Positions 19,760 to 30,670 are shown, numbered from the stretch's first letter. The stretch is 64,000 nucleotides of DNA from Frederiksenia canicola (GCF_011455495.1 NZ_CP015029.1:2046740-2110739); one strand, 5' to 3'. Numbers and translations: made by a program. Notes: generated by a model from the sequence alone, not told the origin.

Positions 19760-22030
19760 TTATGCCAATTCTGCCCGTAATTTTTTGGTTACTGCCATCA
19801 TCACTTCAAGCTGCGCGATGGTTTCAGGCCAGCCACGAGTTTTTAAACCGCAGTCTGGGTTTACCCATAAACGCTCTTTTGGTACGACATTGAGGGCTTT
19901 GCGAAGTAAGCGTTCAATTTCCTCTGCTGTTGGCACTCGTGGGCTGTGAATATCGTACACGCCTGGGCCGATGTCGTTTGGATATTTGAAATCGCCGAAA
20001 GCAGTTAGTAATTCCATATCAGAACGAGAAGTTTCAATGGTGATTACGTCCGCATCTAAGCCTGCAATGGCTGGCAGAATGTCGTTAAATTCGGAATAAC
20101 ACATATGGGTGTGAATTTGAGTGTCATCCGCCACGCCCATATAGCTTAAACGGAAAGCTTCGCCTGCCCATTGTAAATAAGCGTCCCAATCTGCCCGCTT
20201 GAGTGGCAAGCCTTCACGAATTGCAGGCTCGTCAATTTGGATTACCTTAATGCCCGCTTTTTCTAAATCTAACACTTCATCGGAAAGTGCCACACCAATC
20301 TGTTTACATACCGTTGAACGTGGAATATCGTTACGCACAAATGACCATTGTAGGATTGTCACAGGGCCTGTCAGCATGCCTTTCATCACTTTTTGCGTGA
20401 GACTTTGTGCATATTGTGACCAACGTACTGTCATCGGTTCAGGGCGAACCACATCGCCATAAATCACAGGGGGTTTGACACAGCGTGAACCGTAGCTTTG
20501 TACCCAGCCGAATTTGGTGAAGGCAAAACCGTCTAATAATTCGCCGAAATATTCCACCATATCATTACGCTCTGGCTCGCCATGTACAAGTACATCTAAA
20601 TCTAATTTTTCTTGCTCACGCACCACAAGCTCGATCTCTTTTTTCATCGCCGCTTCGTAATCTTCAAGGGATAAATCGCCTTTCTTAAATGCTGCACGAG
20701 CGTGGCGGATTTCCGTTGTTTGTGGGAATGAACCAATATTGGTGGTTGGTAATAGCGGTAGGTTTAGCCACGCATTTTGCAATTTGATACGTTCGCTAAA
20801 TGGCGATTTACGTTGATCCGCATTGGCAGGTAAATTGGCTAAACGTTCCGCAACTTCTGGACGATGAATTTCTTTGCTGTTGGCACGAGCATCAGCGGCT
20901 GCTTGGCTTGCTGCTAACTCGCTTGCTACCGCAGAACGACCTTGCTCAAGTGCGGTCTTAATCACGCTTAATTCTTCCACTTTTTGTAGCGTGAAGGCTA
21001 ACCAAGAATAGAGATCAGGATTTTTCGCCTGAAGTTGTGTTTCTACGCTTAAATCATAAGGGGTATGCAACAGCGAACAGCTTGGGGCAATCCATAAACG
21101 CTCGCCGAGCTTAGCTTGTAAAGGCTCAAGCACATCAAGCACTGCATTTAAGTTGGCACGCCAAATGTTACGTCCTTCAATCACACCTGCAGATAACACT
21201 TTGCTGTAATCTTCAAAGGCAGCAAGTTGCTCTGGTGCACGCACTAAATCTAAATGTAAGCCGTCCACTGGTAAGGCTTTCAATAATTCAGCGTGTTCTG
21301 CCACAGATCCAAAATAGGTAGTGAGCAATAATTTCGCATTGACTTTGCTCAGTTCCGCATAAACAGCTTTGTAAGCTTCAACCCATTCTTGTGGTAAATC
21401 TAATGCAAGAGCGGGCTCATCAATCTGGATCCATTCCGCACCTTCTGCCACTAACGCATTTAAAATTTCCACATACACAGGCACAAGTTGATTGAGTAGC
21501 TCAAAACGGTTGAAGGCTTCGCCTTTTTCTTTTCCTAACCAAAGGAAAGTTAAAGGCCCAACAATCACAGGTTTAACCTTGTGTCCTGCCGCTTTGGCTT
21601 CACGAATTTGGTTCACATAATGGGCTGGATTCGCTTTAAATTGGGTATTTTTGTGGAATTCTGGCACTAAATAGTGATAGTTAGTATCGAACCATTTGGT
21701 CATTTCAATCGCAAATTGTGCTTTGTTACCACGAGCCAGTTGGAAGTATTGATCAAGGGTTAAATGTTGGTTATCAAACCCAAAACGAGCTGGGATCGCC
21801 CCCGTTGCCACTTGCAGATCTAAAATGTGATCGTAAAAGGTGAAATCGCCCACGGCGACAAAATCAGCTTTTGCATCGGATTGATGTTTCCAATTTTTTT
21901 CACGCAATGCTTTAGCTAAATCTAATAAATCTTGCTCCGCCAACTCTTTACGCCAATAACGCTCTTGGGCGAATTTCAGTTCACGTTTTGCCCCAACGCG
22001 TGGGAAACCTAAAATATGGAATGTGGTCAT
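19760..22030 (-). CDS. metE: Cobalamin-independent methionine synthase
   Basis: Zinc enzyme that moves the methyl group of 5-methyltetrahydropteroyltri-glutamate to homocysteine. The protein has 756 residues, normal size, built of two (beta-alpha)8 barrels. The N-terminus [15 protein letters not shown] is typical. The C-terminal barrel holds the zinc ligands in [10 protein letters not shown] (His, Cys), IETSRS and [11 protein letters not shown] (Cys), and the homocysteine site NIGSFPQT. It is divergent from metR, with MetJ- and MetR-type operators in the gap, so repression by methionine/SAM and activation by homocysteine-bound MetR are expected. Confidence 0.97.
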   Translation of the reverse strand: MTTFHILGFPRVGAKRELKFAQERYWRKELAEQDLLDLAKALREKNWKHQSDAKADFVAVGDFTFYDHILDLQVATGAIPARFGFDNQHLTLDQYFQLARGNKAQFAIEMTKWFDTNYHYLVPEFHKNTQFKANPAHYVNQIREAKAAGHKVKPVIVGPLTFLWLGKEKGEAFNRFELLNQLVPVYVEILNALVAEGAEWIQIDEPALALDLPQEWVEAYKAVYAELSKVNAKLLLTTYFGSVAEHAELLKALPVDGLHLDLVRAPEQLAAFEDYSKVLSAGVIEGRNIWRANLNAVLDVLEPLQAKLGERLWIAPSCSLLHTPYDLSVETQLQAKNPDLYSWLAFTLQKVEELSVIKTALEQGRSAVASELAASQAAADARANSKEIHRPEVAERLANLPANADQRKSPFSERIKLQNAWLNLPLLPTTNIGSFPQTTEIRHARAAFKKGDLSLEDYEAAMKKEIELVVREQEKLDLDVLVHGEPERNDMVEYFGELLDGFAFTKFGWVQSYGSRCVKPPVIYGDVVRPEPMTVRWSQYAQSLTQKVMKGMLTGPVTILQWSFVRNDIPRSTVCKQIGVALSDEVLDLEKAGIKVIQIDEPAIREGLPLKRADWDAYLQWAGEAFRLSYMGVADDTQIHTHMCYSEFNDILPAIAGLDADVITIETSRSDMELLTAFGDFKYPNDIGPGVYDIHSPRVPTAEEIERLLRKALNVVPKERLWVNPDCGLKTRGWPETIAQLEVMMAVTKKLRAELA

Positions 22031-22065
22031 CTTGCATCTCCTGCTTAAATATATGAATTGTATTT

Positions 22066-22081
22066 AGACGTTTAGCCGTCT
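22066..22081. promoter_or_regulatory. Tandem met boxes (MetJ operator)
   Basis: AGACGTTT (22066-22073) is followed directly by AGCCGTCT (22074-22081). These are two adjacent 8-bp met boxes matching AGACGTCT at 6 of 8 and 7 of 8 positions, the minimal arrangement for cooperative MetJ-SAM binding. They lie 36-51 bases upstream of the metE start. Confidence 0.8.
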
Positions 22082-22148
22082 AAATGGCTTGAATGCATCA
22101 TCTACAAATTCATAACATTATGCAACTTCATAATTTTCACAATTAACG

Positions 22149-22161
22149 TGAAATATTTTCA
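22149..22161. promoter_or_regulatory. MetR binding site
   Basis: TGAAATATTTTCA is an exact match to the MetR pattern TGAANNWNNTTCA and is palindromic. It lies between metE and metR, upstream of the met boxes as seen from metE, as expected for an activator site. Confidence 0.75.
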
Positions 22162-22174
22162 TATACATAAAAAG

Positions 22175-22232
22175 ACAAGCGGTCACTTCCCTCAAACAAT
22201 TTGCAAAAAATTTGTGGTAACTGACCGCTTGT
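22175..22232. repeat. Inverted uptake-signal pair in the metE-metR gap
   Basis: ACAAGCGGT (22175-22183) and ACCGCTTGT (22224-22232) with a TTTGCAAA-containing spacer. The pair lies on the metR side of the MetR site. Confidence 0.85.
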
Positions 22233-22292
22233 TACCGCAAGAAAGTGTTATAATTTTCATCCATTTTCGCTTTTTAATGAACATTTCTCATA

Positions 22293-23219
22293 ATGAAACC
22301 GATTTTTCTCGAACTTCGCCACCTAAAAACCTTGATCGCCTTAAAAGAGAGCGGCAGTGTTTCACTAGCTGCTAAACGTATTCATCTGACACAATCTGCA
22401 TTATCTCATCAAATCAAGTTGTTAGAAGATCAGTACGAATTACCACTTTTTGAACGCAAAACGCAGCCCATTCGCTTCACTCCCGCAGGAGAGCGACTGA
22501 TAAAATTAGGCTATGAAATTTTACCTAAAGTGATGGAAGCAGAGTTAGATTTAGTTAGAGTTAAACAAGGAGAAGTGGGTGAATTACGTATTGCGGTGGA
22601 ATGCCATACCTGCTTCGATTGGCTGATGCCCGCAATGGATAAATTCCGTCAAAGTTGGGGCTTGGTCGAGTTAGATATTGTCTCGGGATTCCATACGGAT
22701 ACGGTAGGATTGTTGCTCACTCATCGAGCCGATTGGGCAGTGGTGTCAGACATGGAAGAAGCAACAGGCGTGGTTTATAAACCGCTTTTTTCCTATGAAA
22801 TGGTGGCGATTTGTTCCAAAGATCATCCATTAGCAAATAAAGATATTTGGGATGCCGAAGATTTTCGTCATGAAACGCTGATTCATTACCCCGTGCCAGA
22901 TGATATGTTAGATTTATTACGAAAAGTACTGTTGCCAAAAGGCATTAACCCTGCTCGGCGAACCAGTGAATTGACCATTGCGATTATTCAACTTGTTGCC
23001 AGCAAACGTGGTGTGGCGGCATTGCCTTATTGGGCGGTCAAGCCATATTTAGAGCGAGGCTACGTTGTTGCTCGGAAAATTACTGAACAAGGTTTATATA
23101 GCAACCTTTACGGTGCTATCCGAGAGTCAGATGCCGAAATGGCATATATTTCAGATTTTCATCATACCGTTCAATCAGAAAGTTTTGGTTCTCTACCTGA
23201 TTTATTAGTTTTAAAATAA
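22293..23219 (+). CDS. metR: LysR-type activator of methionine genes, MetR
   Basis: Transcription factor that uses homocysteine as co-effector and activates metE. The protein has 308 residues. The N-terminal winged helix-turn-helix covers residues 5-65 (HLKTLIALKESGSVSLAAKR and TQSALSHQIKLLEDQY). The effector domain carries the MetR-like segment LRIAVECHTCFDWLMPAMDKF near residue 95, which with the divergent metE makes the assignment firm. The start has no strong ribosome site. Confidence 0.93.
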   Translation: MKPIFLELRHLKTLIALKESGSVSLAAKRIHLTQSALSHQIKLLEDQYELPLFERKTQPIRFTPAGERLIKLGYEILPKVMEAELDLVRVKQGEVGELRIAVECHTCFDWLMPAMDKFRQSWGLVELDIVSGFHTDTVGLLLTHRADWAVVSDMEEATGVVYKPLFSYEMVAICSKDHPLANKDIWDAEDFRHETLIHYPVPDDMLDLLRKVLLPKGINPARRTSELTIAIIQLVASKRGVAALPYWAVKPYLERGYVVARKITEQGLYSNLYGAIRESDAEMAYISDFHHTVQSESFGSLPDLLVLK

Positions 23220-23315
23220 ATGTGTCAATAATGTAAAAAAAAGTAATTCCCTTTCAAATAACTTTAGCTATAATAAAATAGTTTAAAGTTTAATTCTGGT
23301 AAAAAATACTATTTT

Positions 23316-23774
23316 ATGAAGAAACGAATTTTCACATTTATTAAGAAAAAATATTTATGTACCGTTTGTTGTAGCGATGGCAATCAACCTTGGGCAAATA
23401 CCTTTTATTATGTATTTGATGAAGACAATCATCGGCTAATTTATGTGACGAGTGATAAGACCCATCACGCTAAAACGATGTTCCAAAACCCAAATGTGGC
23501 AGGCACGATTTTCTCGCCAACACGCTTCAACCCTTCATTGCAAGGCGTCCAGTTCACAGGCATTGCTAAAAGATTAGAAGGTGACGAAATCGAAAAAGCG
23601 GCTGAACTATATAAAAAAGAATATAAGCATGAAGTCATTGATAAATTATCCGTGTGGGAAATTTCACTACAATATATCAGAATGATTGATCACACATTAG
23701 GCTTTTACGGAAAATTAGAATGGCGAGTAAATGAACCTGATACCGTTCTCGACTTTTCGAATTATTTGGAGTAA
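23316..23774 (+). CDS. YhbP/UPF0306-like flavin-fold protein
   Basis: Protein of 152 residues resembling the UPF0306 (YhbP) branch of the pyridoxamine-5'-phosphate-oxidase-like split-barrel fold. The conserved stretches are LCTVCCSDGNQPWANTFYY near the start, THHAKTMFQNPNVAGTIF and the GVQFTGIAKRL strand. Substrate and cofactor are not known for the family. The gene stands alone between metR and a converging transporter gene. An N-terminal run of Lys/Phe is not a convincing signal peptide. Confidence 0.75.
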   Translation: MKKRIFTFIKKKYLCTVCCSDGNQPWANTFYYVFDEDNHRLIYVTSDKTHHAKTMFQNPNVAGTIFSPTRFNPSLQGVQFTGIAKRLEGDEIEKAAELYKKEYKHEVIDKLSVWEISLQYIRMIDHTLGFYGKLEWRVNEPDTVLDFSNYLE

Positions 23775-23802
23775 AGCTGAGAGCCGTACTCCAAATATTA
23801 AA

Positions 23803-25161
23803 CTAAATAGAATAGAAAAAAATAAGCAAAATAAATAGTGGGATAATGTATTTCACATAATTAAACCAGATGGCTGTTAATACACTATTTGCATTTAATT
23901 CTGATTTTGCTTCATCTTTCAATACAAATCCAACAAATACCGCACTGCCTAAGGCCGTTAAAATAAATAAGATGTTGCCACTGATGTAGTCAAAAGCATC
24001 AAAAATGCTTTTACCCATAATGGTTACGTCTTTCCACACGCTGTCGCCAAGCACTGACGGCACATTTCCAAGCACAAAAATCGCGGCCAAGGTAACGAAA
24101 ATCGCTATTTTACGCCCCATTTTGGTTTTTTCTTGCAAAGCGGTGATGATTACTTCGCAGATGGTAAGAGAAGTGGTTAATGCCGCCACAATCAATAAGC
24201 TAAAGAAAATGATTGCAAAGAGAGTGCCACCCCACATATTTGAAAAGACCACAGGTAAACTTTGGAACACAAGGGTTGGTCCTGAATTTGGTGCAATGCC
24301 GAAGCTAAAGAGCGATGGAAAAATCATAAAGCCCGCAAGTAAGGCAATTAAGGTGTTCAAAACGCCAGTAATTGCTGCCGTTTTTACTAGATTTTCGCTT
24401 TTATCCAAATAGCTTGAAAGGGTGATCAACACGCCAAAACCAAGGCTTAACGCAAAGAAGACTTGCCCCAATACAAACACGAATAATTTCGGGGTAATTT
24501 TAGAAAAATCTGGCATTAAATAGAATTTAACCCCTTCCCACGCGCCGTCTAAAGTCACGTTTCTCACCACCATAATGATTAAGAATACGAACAATAATGG
24601 CATTAAATATCTCACTGAACGCTCAATGCCATCCACAACGCCTTTTACCAAGATCACATAGTTCACCACCACAAATAGTGCGGTGTAGGTTAAAATCGTT
24701 GTGGGACTACTGAAAATGCTCTGCTGGAAATGAGCAGCAGTGATTTCTGCACTCACTGGCGAAGAAATATCTAGGCTGCCCGACACAAAACTGCCAATAT
24801 AGCTCAGCACCCAGCCACCAAGCACCATATAGTACGCCAAGATCCCAAAGGCACCGAGCAACCCCATATAGCCAAGCAATTTCCACGCAGGGTTGATTTT
24901 TTTACCGTTGGCATTCCCCGTGAAAGCATCAATCGCATTCACACGCATACGGCGACCGATCACGTTTTCTACCAAAATCATTGGGATCCCAATCACAATC
25001 ATTGCCACACAAAACAGCAACACATAAGCCCCGCCACCATTTTCGCCGACAAGGTAAGGAAAACGCCAAGTGGCACCAAAACCGACCGTTGCACCTGCAA
25101 CAGTCATAATATACGCCAAGCGGCTAGACCACGATTGACGCTCGGTTGTTTGATTTGTCAT
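23803..25161 (-). CDS. Sodium-dependent transporter, NSS/SNF family
   Basis: Inner-membrane Na+-coupled amino-acid symporter of the neurotransmitter:sodium symporter family. The protein has 452 residues with about eleven to twelve hydrophobic segments. The first segment carries the family motif AGATVGFGATWRFPYLVGENGGGAY (residues 18-42), which holds the sodium and substrate sites. Substrate cannot be deduced; bacterial relatives of this size carry tryptophan, tyrosine or similar amino acids. An AGCTGTA-type region with GGAG precedes the ATG. Confidence 0.9.
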   Translation of the reverse strand: MTNQTTERQSWSSRLAYIMTVAGATVGFGATWRFPYLVGENGGGAYVLLFCVAMIVIGIPMILVENVIGRRMRVNAIDAFTGNANGKKINPAWKLLGYMGLLGAFGILAYYMVLGGWVLSYIGSFVSGSLDISSPVSAEITAAHFQQSIFSSPTTILTYTALFVVVNYVILVKGVVDGIERSVRYLMPLLFVFLIIMVVRNVTLDGAWEGVKFYLMPDFSKITPKLFVFVLGQVFFALSLGFGVLITLSSYLDKSENLVKTAAITGVLNTLIALLAGFMIFPSLFSFGIAPNSGPTLVFQSLPVVFSNMWGGTLFAIIFFSLLIVAALTTSLTICEVIITALQEKTKMGRKIAIFVTLAAIFVLGNVPSVLGDSVWKDVTIMGKSIFDAFDYISGNILFILTALGSAVFVGFVLKDEAKSELNANSVLTAIWFNYVKYIIPLFILLIFFYSI

Positions 25162-25305
25162 TACAGCTCCATATACAAATAAAAATTCAATACGTTGTTA
25201 TTGCCATCACTTTGCTTTTATTTCTGACAAATATTCCCTAACTTATCTGTGCTAAAAGAGGCTAGGGGGAAATCTGACAGCTTATGAATTGAAGAAAAGG
25301 CTCAT

Positions 25306-25338
25306 ACAAGCGGTCAGTTCCACTGAACATTTTGCAAA
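25306..25338 (+). repeat. DNA-uptake signal, full length
   Basis: ACAAGCGGTCAGTTCC at 25306-25321 followed by the tail TTTTGCAAA near 25331. It is a clean example of the extended signal: core, about 15 bases, then the AT-rich tail. It sits between dam and the transporter gene, in the 3' region of dam. Confidence 0.8.
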
Positions 25339-25348
25339 TCCGAACGAA

Positions 25349-26170
25349 TTATTTGAACAAGGCAAAAAGCTCTGTCACCTTCACTCTGGATTCAACTTTC
25401 TGCCCAATATTTCGCTGGACTTGTAAGGTGCTAATTTCTGCACCTTGATAAATTTCACGCGTGAATGCAGTATCGTGGTTGGAAATTAGGACGGGAATTT
25501 GATCATTTGCCGCTTGTTTAGCTCGCTCCGCCAATGTTTCTTGCTGTATTAAGCTAAAGCCACCACCTGCATATTGAGTAAAGTTGGTTTCTTGTACCAA
25601 CGGGGCGTAAGGCGGGTCGCAATAAACCACATAGTCGTCAGGATTTTCAAACAAATAGCTAAAAAGTTGGTCAAAATCAATACACAAAAAGGTCGCTCGC
25701 TGTGCTTTTTCTGCGAAAAAATAGAGCTCTTTTTCTGGGAAATAATGGCTGTGATAATCACCAAAAGGGACGTTAAATTGCTGTTTTTTGTTATAGCGGC
25801 ATAGCCCATTAAATCCAAAGCGATTTAGATAAAGAAACAGTACCGCCCGCTCTTGCAAATCTTGGCTTGAATTGAACCGCTTGCGTTGTTCGTAATAAAA
25901 CTGCGGCGTGTTCGCTTGTGGGTGAGAAAAAAGCTGACGAGCGGCTTGGATATAGCACTCTACGTCTCGCTGAACAGTTTTATAGAGATTAATCAGATCA
26001 GGATTGATATCCGCTAATAAATAACGTTCAAAATCTGTATTCAGAAACACAGAGCCTGCTCCCACAAAAGGCTCTACTAAGCACGCCTTTTTCGGTAAAT
26101 GGCGAGAAATTTCATCGACTAAGCGGTACTTTCCGCCTGCCCATTTCAAAAAGGCACGCTGTTTGCTCAT
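25349..26170 (-). CDS. dam: DNA adenine methylase (GATC)
   Basis: SAM-dependent N6-adenine methyltransferase acting on GATC; it directs mismatch repair and marks new strands. The protein has 273 residues with the alpha-type motif order: SAM-binding FLKWAGGKYRLV at residues 8-19, VEPFVGAGSVF at 32-42, and catalytic DPPY at 185-188. It is the last gene of aroK-aroB-dam, five bases after aroB. The damX gene present between aroB and dam in enterobacteria is absent here. Confidence 0.95.
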   Translation of the reverse strand: MSKQRAFLKWAGGKYRLVDEISRHLPKKACLVEPFVGAGSVFLNTDFERYLLADINPDLINLYKTVQRDVECYIQAARQLFSHPQANTPQFYYEQRKRFNSSQDLQERAVLFLYLNRFGFNGLCRYNKKQQFNVPFGDYHSHYFPEKELYFFAEKAQRATFLCIDFDQLFSYLFENPDDYVVYCDPPYAPLVQETNFTQYAGGGFSLIQQETLAERAKQAANDQIPVLISNHDTAFTREIYQGAEISTLQVQRNIGQKVESRVKVTELFALFK

Positions 26171-26175
26171 GGGAG

Positions 26176-27264
26176 TTAGTGTTGGGTAAAACGAGTAATC
26201 GCCGCAATCACCTGATCCTCACGGGCTTTTGCAGTAACGTAGGCTTGTCCAAGGCGGTTGAGTAAAATCAAGCGAAGCTGACCGCTTAATACTTTTTTAT
26301 CTCGCCACATATAAGGCAGATATTCCGCTGCTTGCATTCCGTCTGGAGAAATGGTTGGTAAATTCGCTCTGGCAATCAGTTTTTCAAGGCGAGCGACATC
26401 TTGTTCGCTGAGATCGCCCAACAGTTGCGAAAGTGCTGCAGCTTCGAGCATTCCGACTGCGATTGCTTCGCCGTGTAGCCAATTACCATAACCGAGATGA
26501 GCTTCGATGGCGTGCCCGAAGGTATGCCCGAAGTTGAGTAAAGCACGATCGCCTTTTTCCGTTTCATCACGGGCTACAACATCCGCTTTGAGCTGACAGC
26601 AACGTTGAATACAATGCATTAACGCGGTTTGTTCAAGTGCAACTAACGCATCCATATGCTGCTCAAGCCATTCGAAAAACGGCAGATCAAAAATCGCCCC
26701 GTATTTGATTACTTCCGCTAAACCCGCACTCACTTCACGTTTTGGTAAAGTTGAAAGGGTATTGGTGTCGATAATCACCGATACCGGCTGATAAAACGCC
26801 CCGATCATATTTTTGCCAAGGGGATGATTCACCGCAGTCTTGCCACCAACAGAAGAATCGACTTGTGCGAGCAATGTGGTTGGGATTTGGATAAAACGAA
26901 TGCCACGTTGATAAGCGGCGGCAGCAAAACCTGCTACATCACCAATCACACCACCGCCTAATGCAATCAACGTACTATCACGATTATGATTTTTTTCGAG
27001 CAATGCGGTAAAAATCAGGTTAAGTGAATCCAACGTTTTATGTTTTTCACCATCAGGAATAAGTACGCTGTCCACCGAACAACCGAGACTTTTCAAACTT
27101 TGCTCAACGGTTGCAAGATAGTGTTCAGCAACGGTGGGATTAGAAGCAATCATCACTTTATCGCCCGCCACAAGCGGTCGGAAACTCTCAGGATTTTGCA
27201 ATAACCCTGCCCCGATGGAAATTGGGTAGCGACGTTCATTTAATTCCACATTGACTTGCACCAT
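26176..27264 (-). CDS. aroB: 3-dehydroquinate synthase
   Basis: NAD+- and Zn/Co-dependent enzyme for the second shikimate-pathway step. The protein has 362 residues. Seen are the NAD-binding [14 protein letters not shown] near 105, [19 protein letters not shown] near 130, and metal ligands in [10 protein letters not shown] near 248-257 and in [10 protein letters not shown]. It sits between aroK (15 bases upstream) and dam, so shikimate enzymes and Dam share a transcript. Confidence 0.96.
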   Translation of the reverse strand: MVQVNVELNERRYPISIGAGLLQNPESFRPLVAGDKVMIASNPTVAEHYLATVEQSLKSLGCSVDSVLIPDGEKHKTLDSLNLIFTALLEKNHNRDSTLIALGGGVIGDVAGFAAAAYQRGIRFIQIPTTLLAQVDSSVGGKTAVNHPLGKNMIGAFYQPVSVIIDTNTLSTLPKREVSAGLAEVIKYGAIFDLPFFEWLEQHMDALVALEQTALMHCIQRCCQLKADVVARDETEKGDRALLNFGHTFGHAIEAHLGYGNWLHGEAIAVGMLEAAALSQLLGDLSEQDVARLEKLIARANLPTISPDGMQAAEYLPYMWRDKKVLSGQLRLILLNRLGQAYVTAKAREDQVIAAITRFTQH

Positions 27265-27279
27265 CTTGCGACTCCTTGA

Positions 27280-27801
27280 TTATTGAAGGTTATCCATCAT
27301 TTCGATGATCTGAGTCGCCACCACTTTGGCGGTTTGATCATTAGTTTGAATGGTAATATCTGCAATTTCTTCGTAAAGGGGGTTACGCACTTTGGCCAGC
27401 TCTACTAATACCTGATAAGGATCTTCTGTCTGTAACAGAGGACGCCTCTTATCACGTTGAGTACGTTCAAATTGCTTATCTACCGATGTTTCCAAATAAA
27501 CTACGATCCCACGAGCCGATAATGCATTGCGGCTATCTTTAGAGACCACCGTACCGCCACCGGTTGACAGCACTAATCCTTGAGATTGCGTTAGTTCATT
27601 GATAATTTTTTCTTCACGCTTACGGAAGCCACTTTCACCTTCAAGATCAAAGATCCAATCTATATCTGCTCCAGCTCGTTCTTCAATCACTGCATCCGAG
27701 TCTAAAAAATCCATATTTAACATTTGTGCTAATTGGCGACCAATAGTGCTTTTACCCGCCCCCATTGGTCCAATTAAGAAAATATTACGTTTTTCTGCCA
27801 T
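27280..27801 (-). CDS. aroK: Shikimate kinase I
   Basis: Phosphorylates shikimate with ATP. The protein has 173 residues with P-loop [15 protein letters not shown] at 11-25, shikimate-binding [11 protein letters not shown] (near 35), RKREEKII, and STGGGTVV (near 80). It is the first gene of aroK-aroB-dam. Upstream, a minus-strand terminator made from an uptake-signal pair separates it from mrcA. Confidence 0.95.
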   Translation of the reverse strand: MAEKRNIFLIGPMGAGKSTIGRQLAQMLNMDFLDSDAVIEERAGADIDWIFDLEGESGFRKREEKIINELTQSQGLVLSTGGGTVVSKDSRNALSARGIVVYLETSVDKQFERTQRDKRRPLLQTEDPYQVLVELAKVRNPLYEEIADITIQTNDQTAKVVATQIIEMMDNLQ

Positions 27802-27856
27802 TGTATTGTTTGTCTATAAAATGAAATGTAACGATTTGATTTGTGGAAAAGTTTGG

Positions 27857-27893
27857 AAAAAACAGACCGCTTGCAAAATACAAGCGGTCTGTT
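27857..27893 (-). terminator. Uptake-signal hairpin acting as terminator between mrcA and aroK
   Basis: AACAGACCGCTTG (27861-27873) and CAAGCGGTCTGTT (27881-27893) form a perfect 13-bp stem with a 7-base loop. On the minus strand the stem runs into TTTTTT (through about 27857). Its position after the mrcA stop fits termination of mrcA before aroK. It is made of two opposed uptake signals. Confidence 0.75.
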
Positions 27894-28027
27894 ATGCGTT
27901 AAAATTTACAAAAAAGTGCTGACACTTAGATATGAATAAACCACAAATCGCCCAAAAATAAAGATGAGCGATATTATCTCAATAAATCGCCCTTCTTTTC
28001 AACCTAAAACCTATAATTCTTCTGCTT

Positions 28028-30604
28028 TTAGAACAATTCTTTGCCTTCGTTTTGTAACACGCCAGGTGGTGGTAAACCTAAACGCTGTTTTAACGCGTCA
28101 TGTGGCTCAGTATAGGCTTTTTCTACGATATATTTTTTCGTTGGCTCGGTTCCCTTAATAAAGTACTCGGTCATACTTTCTCCAAGAAAACCGCTTGTTG
28201 CATCAATTTTCGCCTCAACAATATTAGGCGGACGATGTTCTTTTGCCTCTTCCTTATCTTTTAGAGCAACTTTCATATAGCTGATCCAGGCTGGCAATGC
28301 TGTTTGTGCTCCCGCTTCACCTTTACCTAGTTCACGTTTATTATCGTCAAATCCCACATAAACCGTGGTGACAATATTTGAACCAAAACCAGCATACCAG
28401 GTAACTTTCGCATTATTGGTTGTCCCTGTTTTACCACCGATATCTTTACGTTTGATTTCATTCGCAACTCTCGCACTGGTTCCACGCCAGCTCTGTCCTG
28501 GTTCACCAAAAATCGCCGAGTTTAATGCACTTCGCATTAAGAATGCGAGCTCACCACTAATGACTCTTGGTGCGTAACGTGATTCTTTCGAATTATGCAC
28601 AGAATCTGCCATTAAACTCGGTGCATTCTCTCTTTTGACCGTTGCAATATCCAACTCTGGAATTAAATCACTTCCTTCCTCTTCAGTTGTCTCCGCCGGT
28701 GTTGCTGTATCTAGTTTAATAAAATCAAAATATTTTGGTTCTGGGTAAATAACGGCAATTTCATCACAAGTTAAGCAAGCCATAGGTGGATTTGCCTTGA
28801 ATAACTCATTGCCATTACTATCAAGAATACGCTCAATAATATAAGGTTCAACCAAATAACCACCATTATCAAAAACCGCATATCCACGAGCCATTTCTAA
28901 TGGCGTAAAGGATGCCGCACCTAATGCAAGCGCTTCCGTGGCTTGATATTGATCACGATTGAATCCAAAACGTTGTAAATAGTCAGCAATATAATCAACA
29001 CCAGCCATTTGTACCGTTCTCACCATCATCACGTTTTTGGATTTACCCAAACCGACACGTAAACGTAATGGACCTTCATATACATTCGGTGAGTTTTTTG
29101 GTGTCCAAGGCTTTTGTCCACGTTTTTTAATGGTGATTTTCTCATCGCTAATTGTTGTGGATAAACTTAATCCTTTATTCAAGGCTGCGGCATAAATAAA
29201 CGGTTTTACCGATGAACCAACTTGAACTAATGATTGTGTTGCACGGTTAAAACGGCTTTGTTCAAAGCTGAAGCCACCAACAACGGCTTCAATCGCACCA
29301 TTGTCACTATTCAATGACACCAGTGCTGAGTTTACATCTGGAATTTGTCCGAGTTCCCAGTTGCCTTTCGCATCTTGGCGAACCCAAATTTGTTCCCCAA
29401 CATTGATAACATCTTTAACCGATGTCGGGGTTTTCCCCTGAGCAGAATCATTAATAAATTTCCGAGCCCATTTCATGGTCGCCAATTTTAGTTCAGCACG
29501 ATCACCGTTTGGCAACATAATATCCGCTTTATCTTTTGCGATCTTCAATACTGCCGCACCAATAAATGGTTCTGAGTTCGGTAACTTACTTAGATGTTCA
29601 ATGATTTTTTCTTCATCCCAAGCCGTTTCATTTGCTTGCCATAATTTCTCAGCGCCACGCCAGCCGTGACGACGGTCGTAATTGATCAAATTATTACGCA
29701 ACGCATCTTGCGCTTCTTTTTGATCATGAGAAAGCACTGTGGCATACACTTGAAAACCTTTAGTATAAGCAGTTTCTTCGCCATAGCGTTTTACCATTTC
29801 TTGACGAATCATTTCGGTAACGTAATCCGCTCTAAACTCTAACGCAGCACCATGAAATTTCGCTTTAACTGGCTCAGCTTTGGCTTGTTCATATTGATCT
29901 TTAGTGATTTTATTCACTTCCAACATACGACCAAGCACGACATTACGTCGATTTTCTGCTCGTTTAACAGAAAATAGCGGATTCATCGTTGAAGGGGCTT
30001 TTGGTAGCCCTGCAATAATTGCCATTTCACTAAGCGTCAATTCATCCAATTTTTTACCAAAATAGGTTTTTGCTGCGGCTGCTACGCCGTAAGAACGATA
30101 ACCAAGGTAAATCTTATTTAAATACAGCTCTAAAATTTCATTTTTAGAAAGATTATTTTCGATTTCCAACGCTAAAATAACTTCTTTTAGCTTACGTTCC
30201 ATTGTTCGCTCTGGAGATAAGAAAAAGTTACGAGCCAACTGCTGAGTAATGGTACTCGCACCTTGTTTATCCCCTTGAGCTGAACGCCACACCGCACGCA
30301 TAATCCCTTTTGGATCGATCCCTTTATGGTCATAGAAGCGAGCATCTTCTGTTGCGATCACCGCATCAATTAATGTTTGTGGTACATCGGCTAACTTCAC
30401 AGGAATACGCCGCTCTTCTCCAACTTCGCCAATTAACTTGCCATCAGCAGTAAAAATCTGCATTGGCTTTTGTAGTTCAACGGTTTTTAAGGACTCAACA
30501 TTTGGCAAATCTTGCTTTAAGTGAAAATAAAGCACTCCGACAGCAACGCTAGCCACAATGATGAGTGTAAGTAAAGCACTTAATATAATTTTTACGATCT
30601 TCAT
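28028..30604 (-). CDS. mrcA: Penicillin-binding protein 1A
   Basis: Bifunctional peptidoglycan synthase in the inner membrane. The protein has 858 residues. An N-terminal anchor (residues 5-28) is followed by the GT51 glycosyltransferase domain with catalytic Glu in ATEDARFYDHKGID and the GASTITQQLARNF motif. The OB/linker and the transpeptidase domain follow, with SSVKPF (SxxK), the SKN triad and KTGTTN (KTG). It is divergent from comA, as in H. influenzae and in the E. coli hof cluster. Confidence 0.95.
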   Translation of the reverse strand: MKIVKIILSALLTLIIVASVAVGVLYFHLKQDLPNVESLKTVELQKPMQIFTADGKLIGEVGEERRIPVKLADVPQTLIDAVIATEDARFYDHKGIDPKGIMRAVWRSAQGDKQGASTITQQLARNFFLSPERTMERKLKEVILALEIENNLSKNEILELYLNKIYLGYRSYGVAAAAKTYFGKKLDELTLSEMAIIAGLPKAPSTMNPLFSVKRAENRRNVVLGRMLEVNKITKDQYEQAKAEPVKAKFHGAALEFRADYVTEMIRQEMVKRYGEETAYTKGFQVYATVLSHDQKEAQDALRNNLINYDRRHGWRGAEKLWQANETAWDEEKIIEHLSKLPNSEPFIGAAVLKIAKDKADIMLPNGDRAELKLATMKWARKFINDSAQGKTPTSVKDVINVGEQIWVRQDAKGNWELGQIPDVNSALVSLNSDNGAIEAVVGGFSFEQSRFNRATQSLVQVGSSVKPFIYAAALNKGLSLSTTISDEKITIKKRGQKPWTPKNSPNVYEGPLRLRVGLGKSKNVMMVRTVQMAGVDYIADYLQRFGFNRDQYQATEALALGAASFTPLEMARGYAVFDNGGYLVEPYIIERILDSNGNELFKANPPMACLTCDEIAVIYPEPKYFDFIKLDTATPAETTEEEGSDLIPELDIATVKRENAPSLMADSVHNSKESRYAPRVISGELAFLMRSALNSAIFGEPGQSWRGTSARVANEIKRKDIGGKTGTTNNAKVTWYAGFGSNIVTTVYVGFDDNKRELGKGEAGAQTALPAWISYMKVALKDKEEAKEHRPPNIVEAKIDATSGFLGESMTEYFIKGTEPTKKYIVEKAYTEPHDALKQRLGLPPPGVLQNEGKELF

Positions 30605-30670
30605 CGAAAAATTCTCTTTTAGTAAATGACGGAATCTGAATTTACGACCAATATAGCCCTAATTCACACA

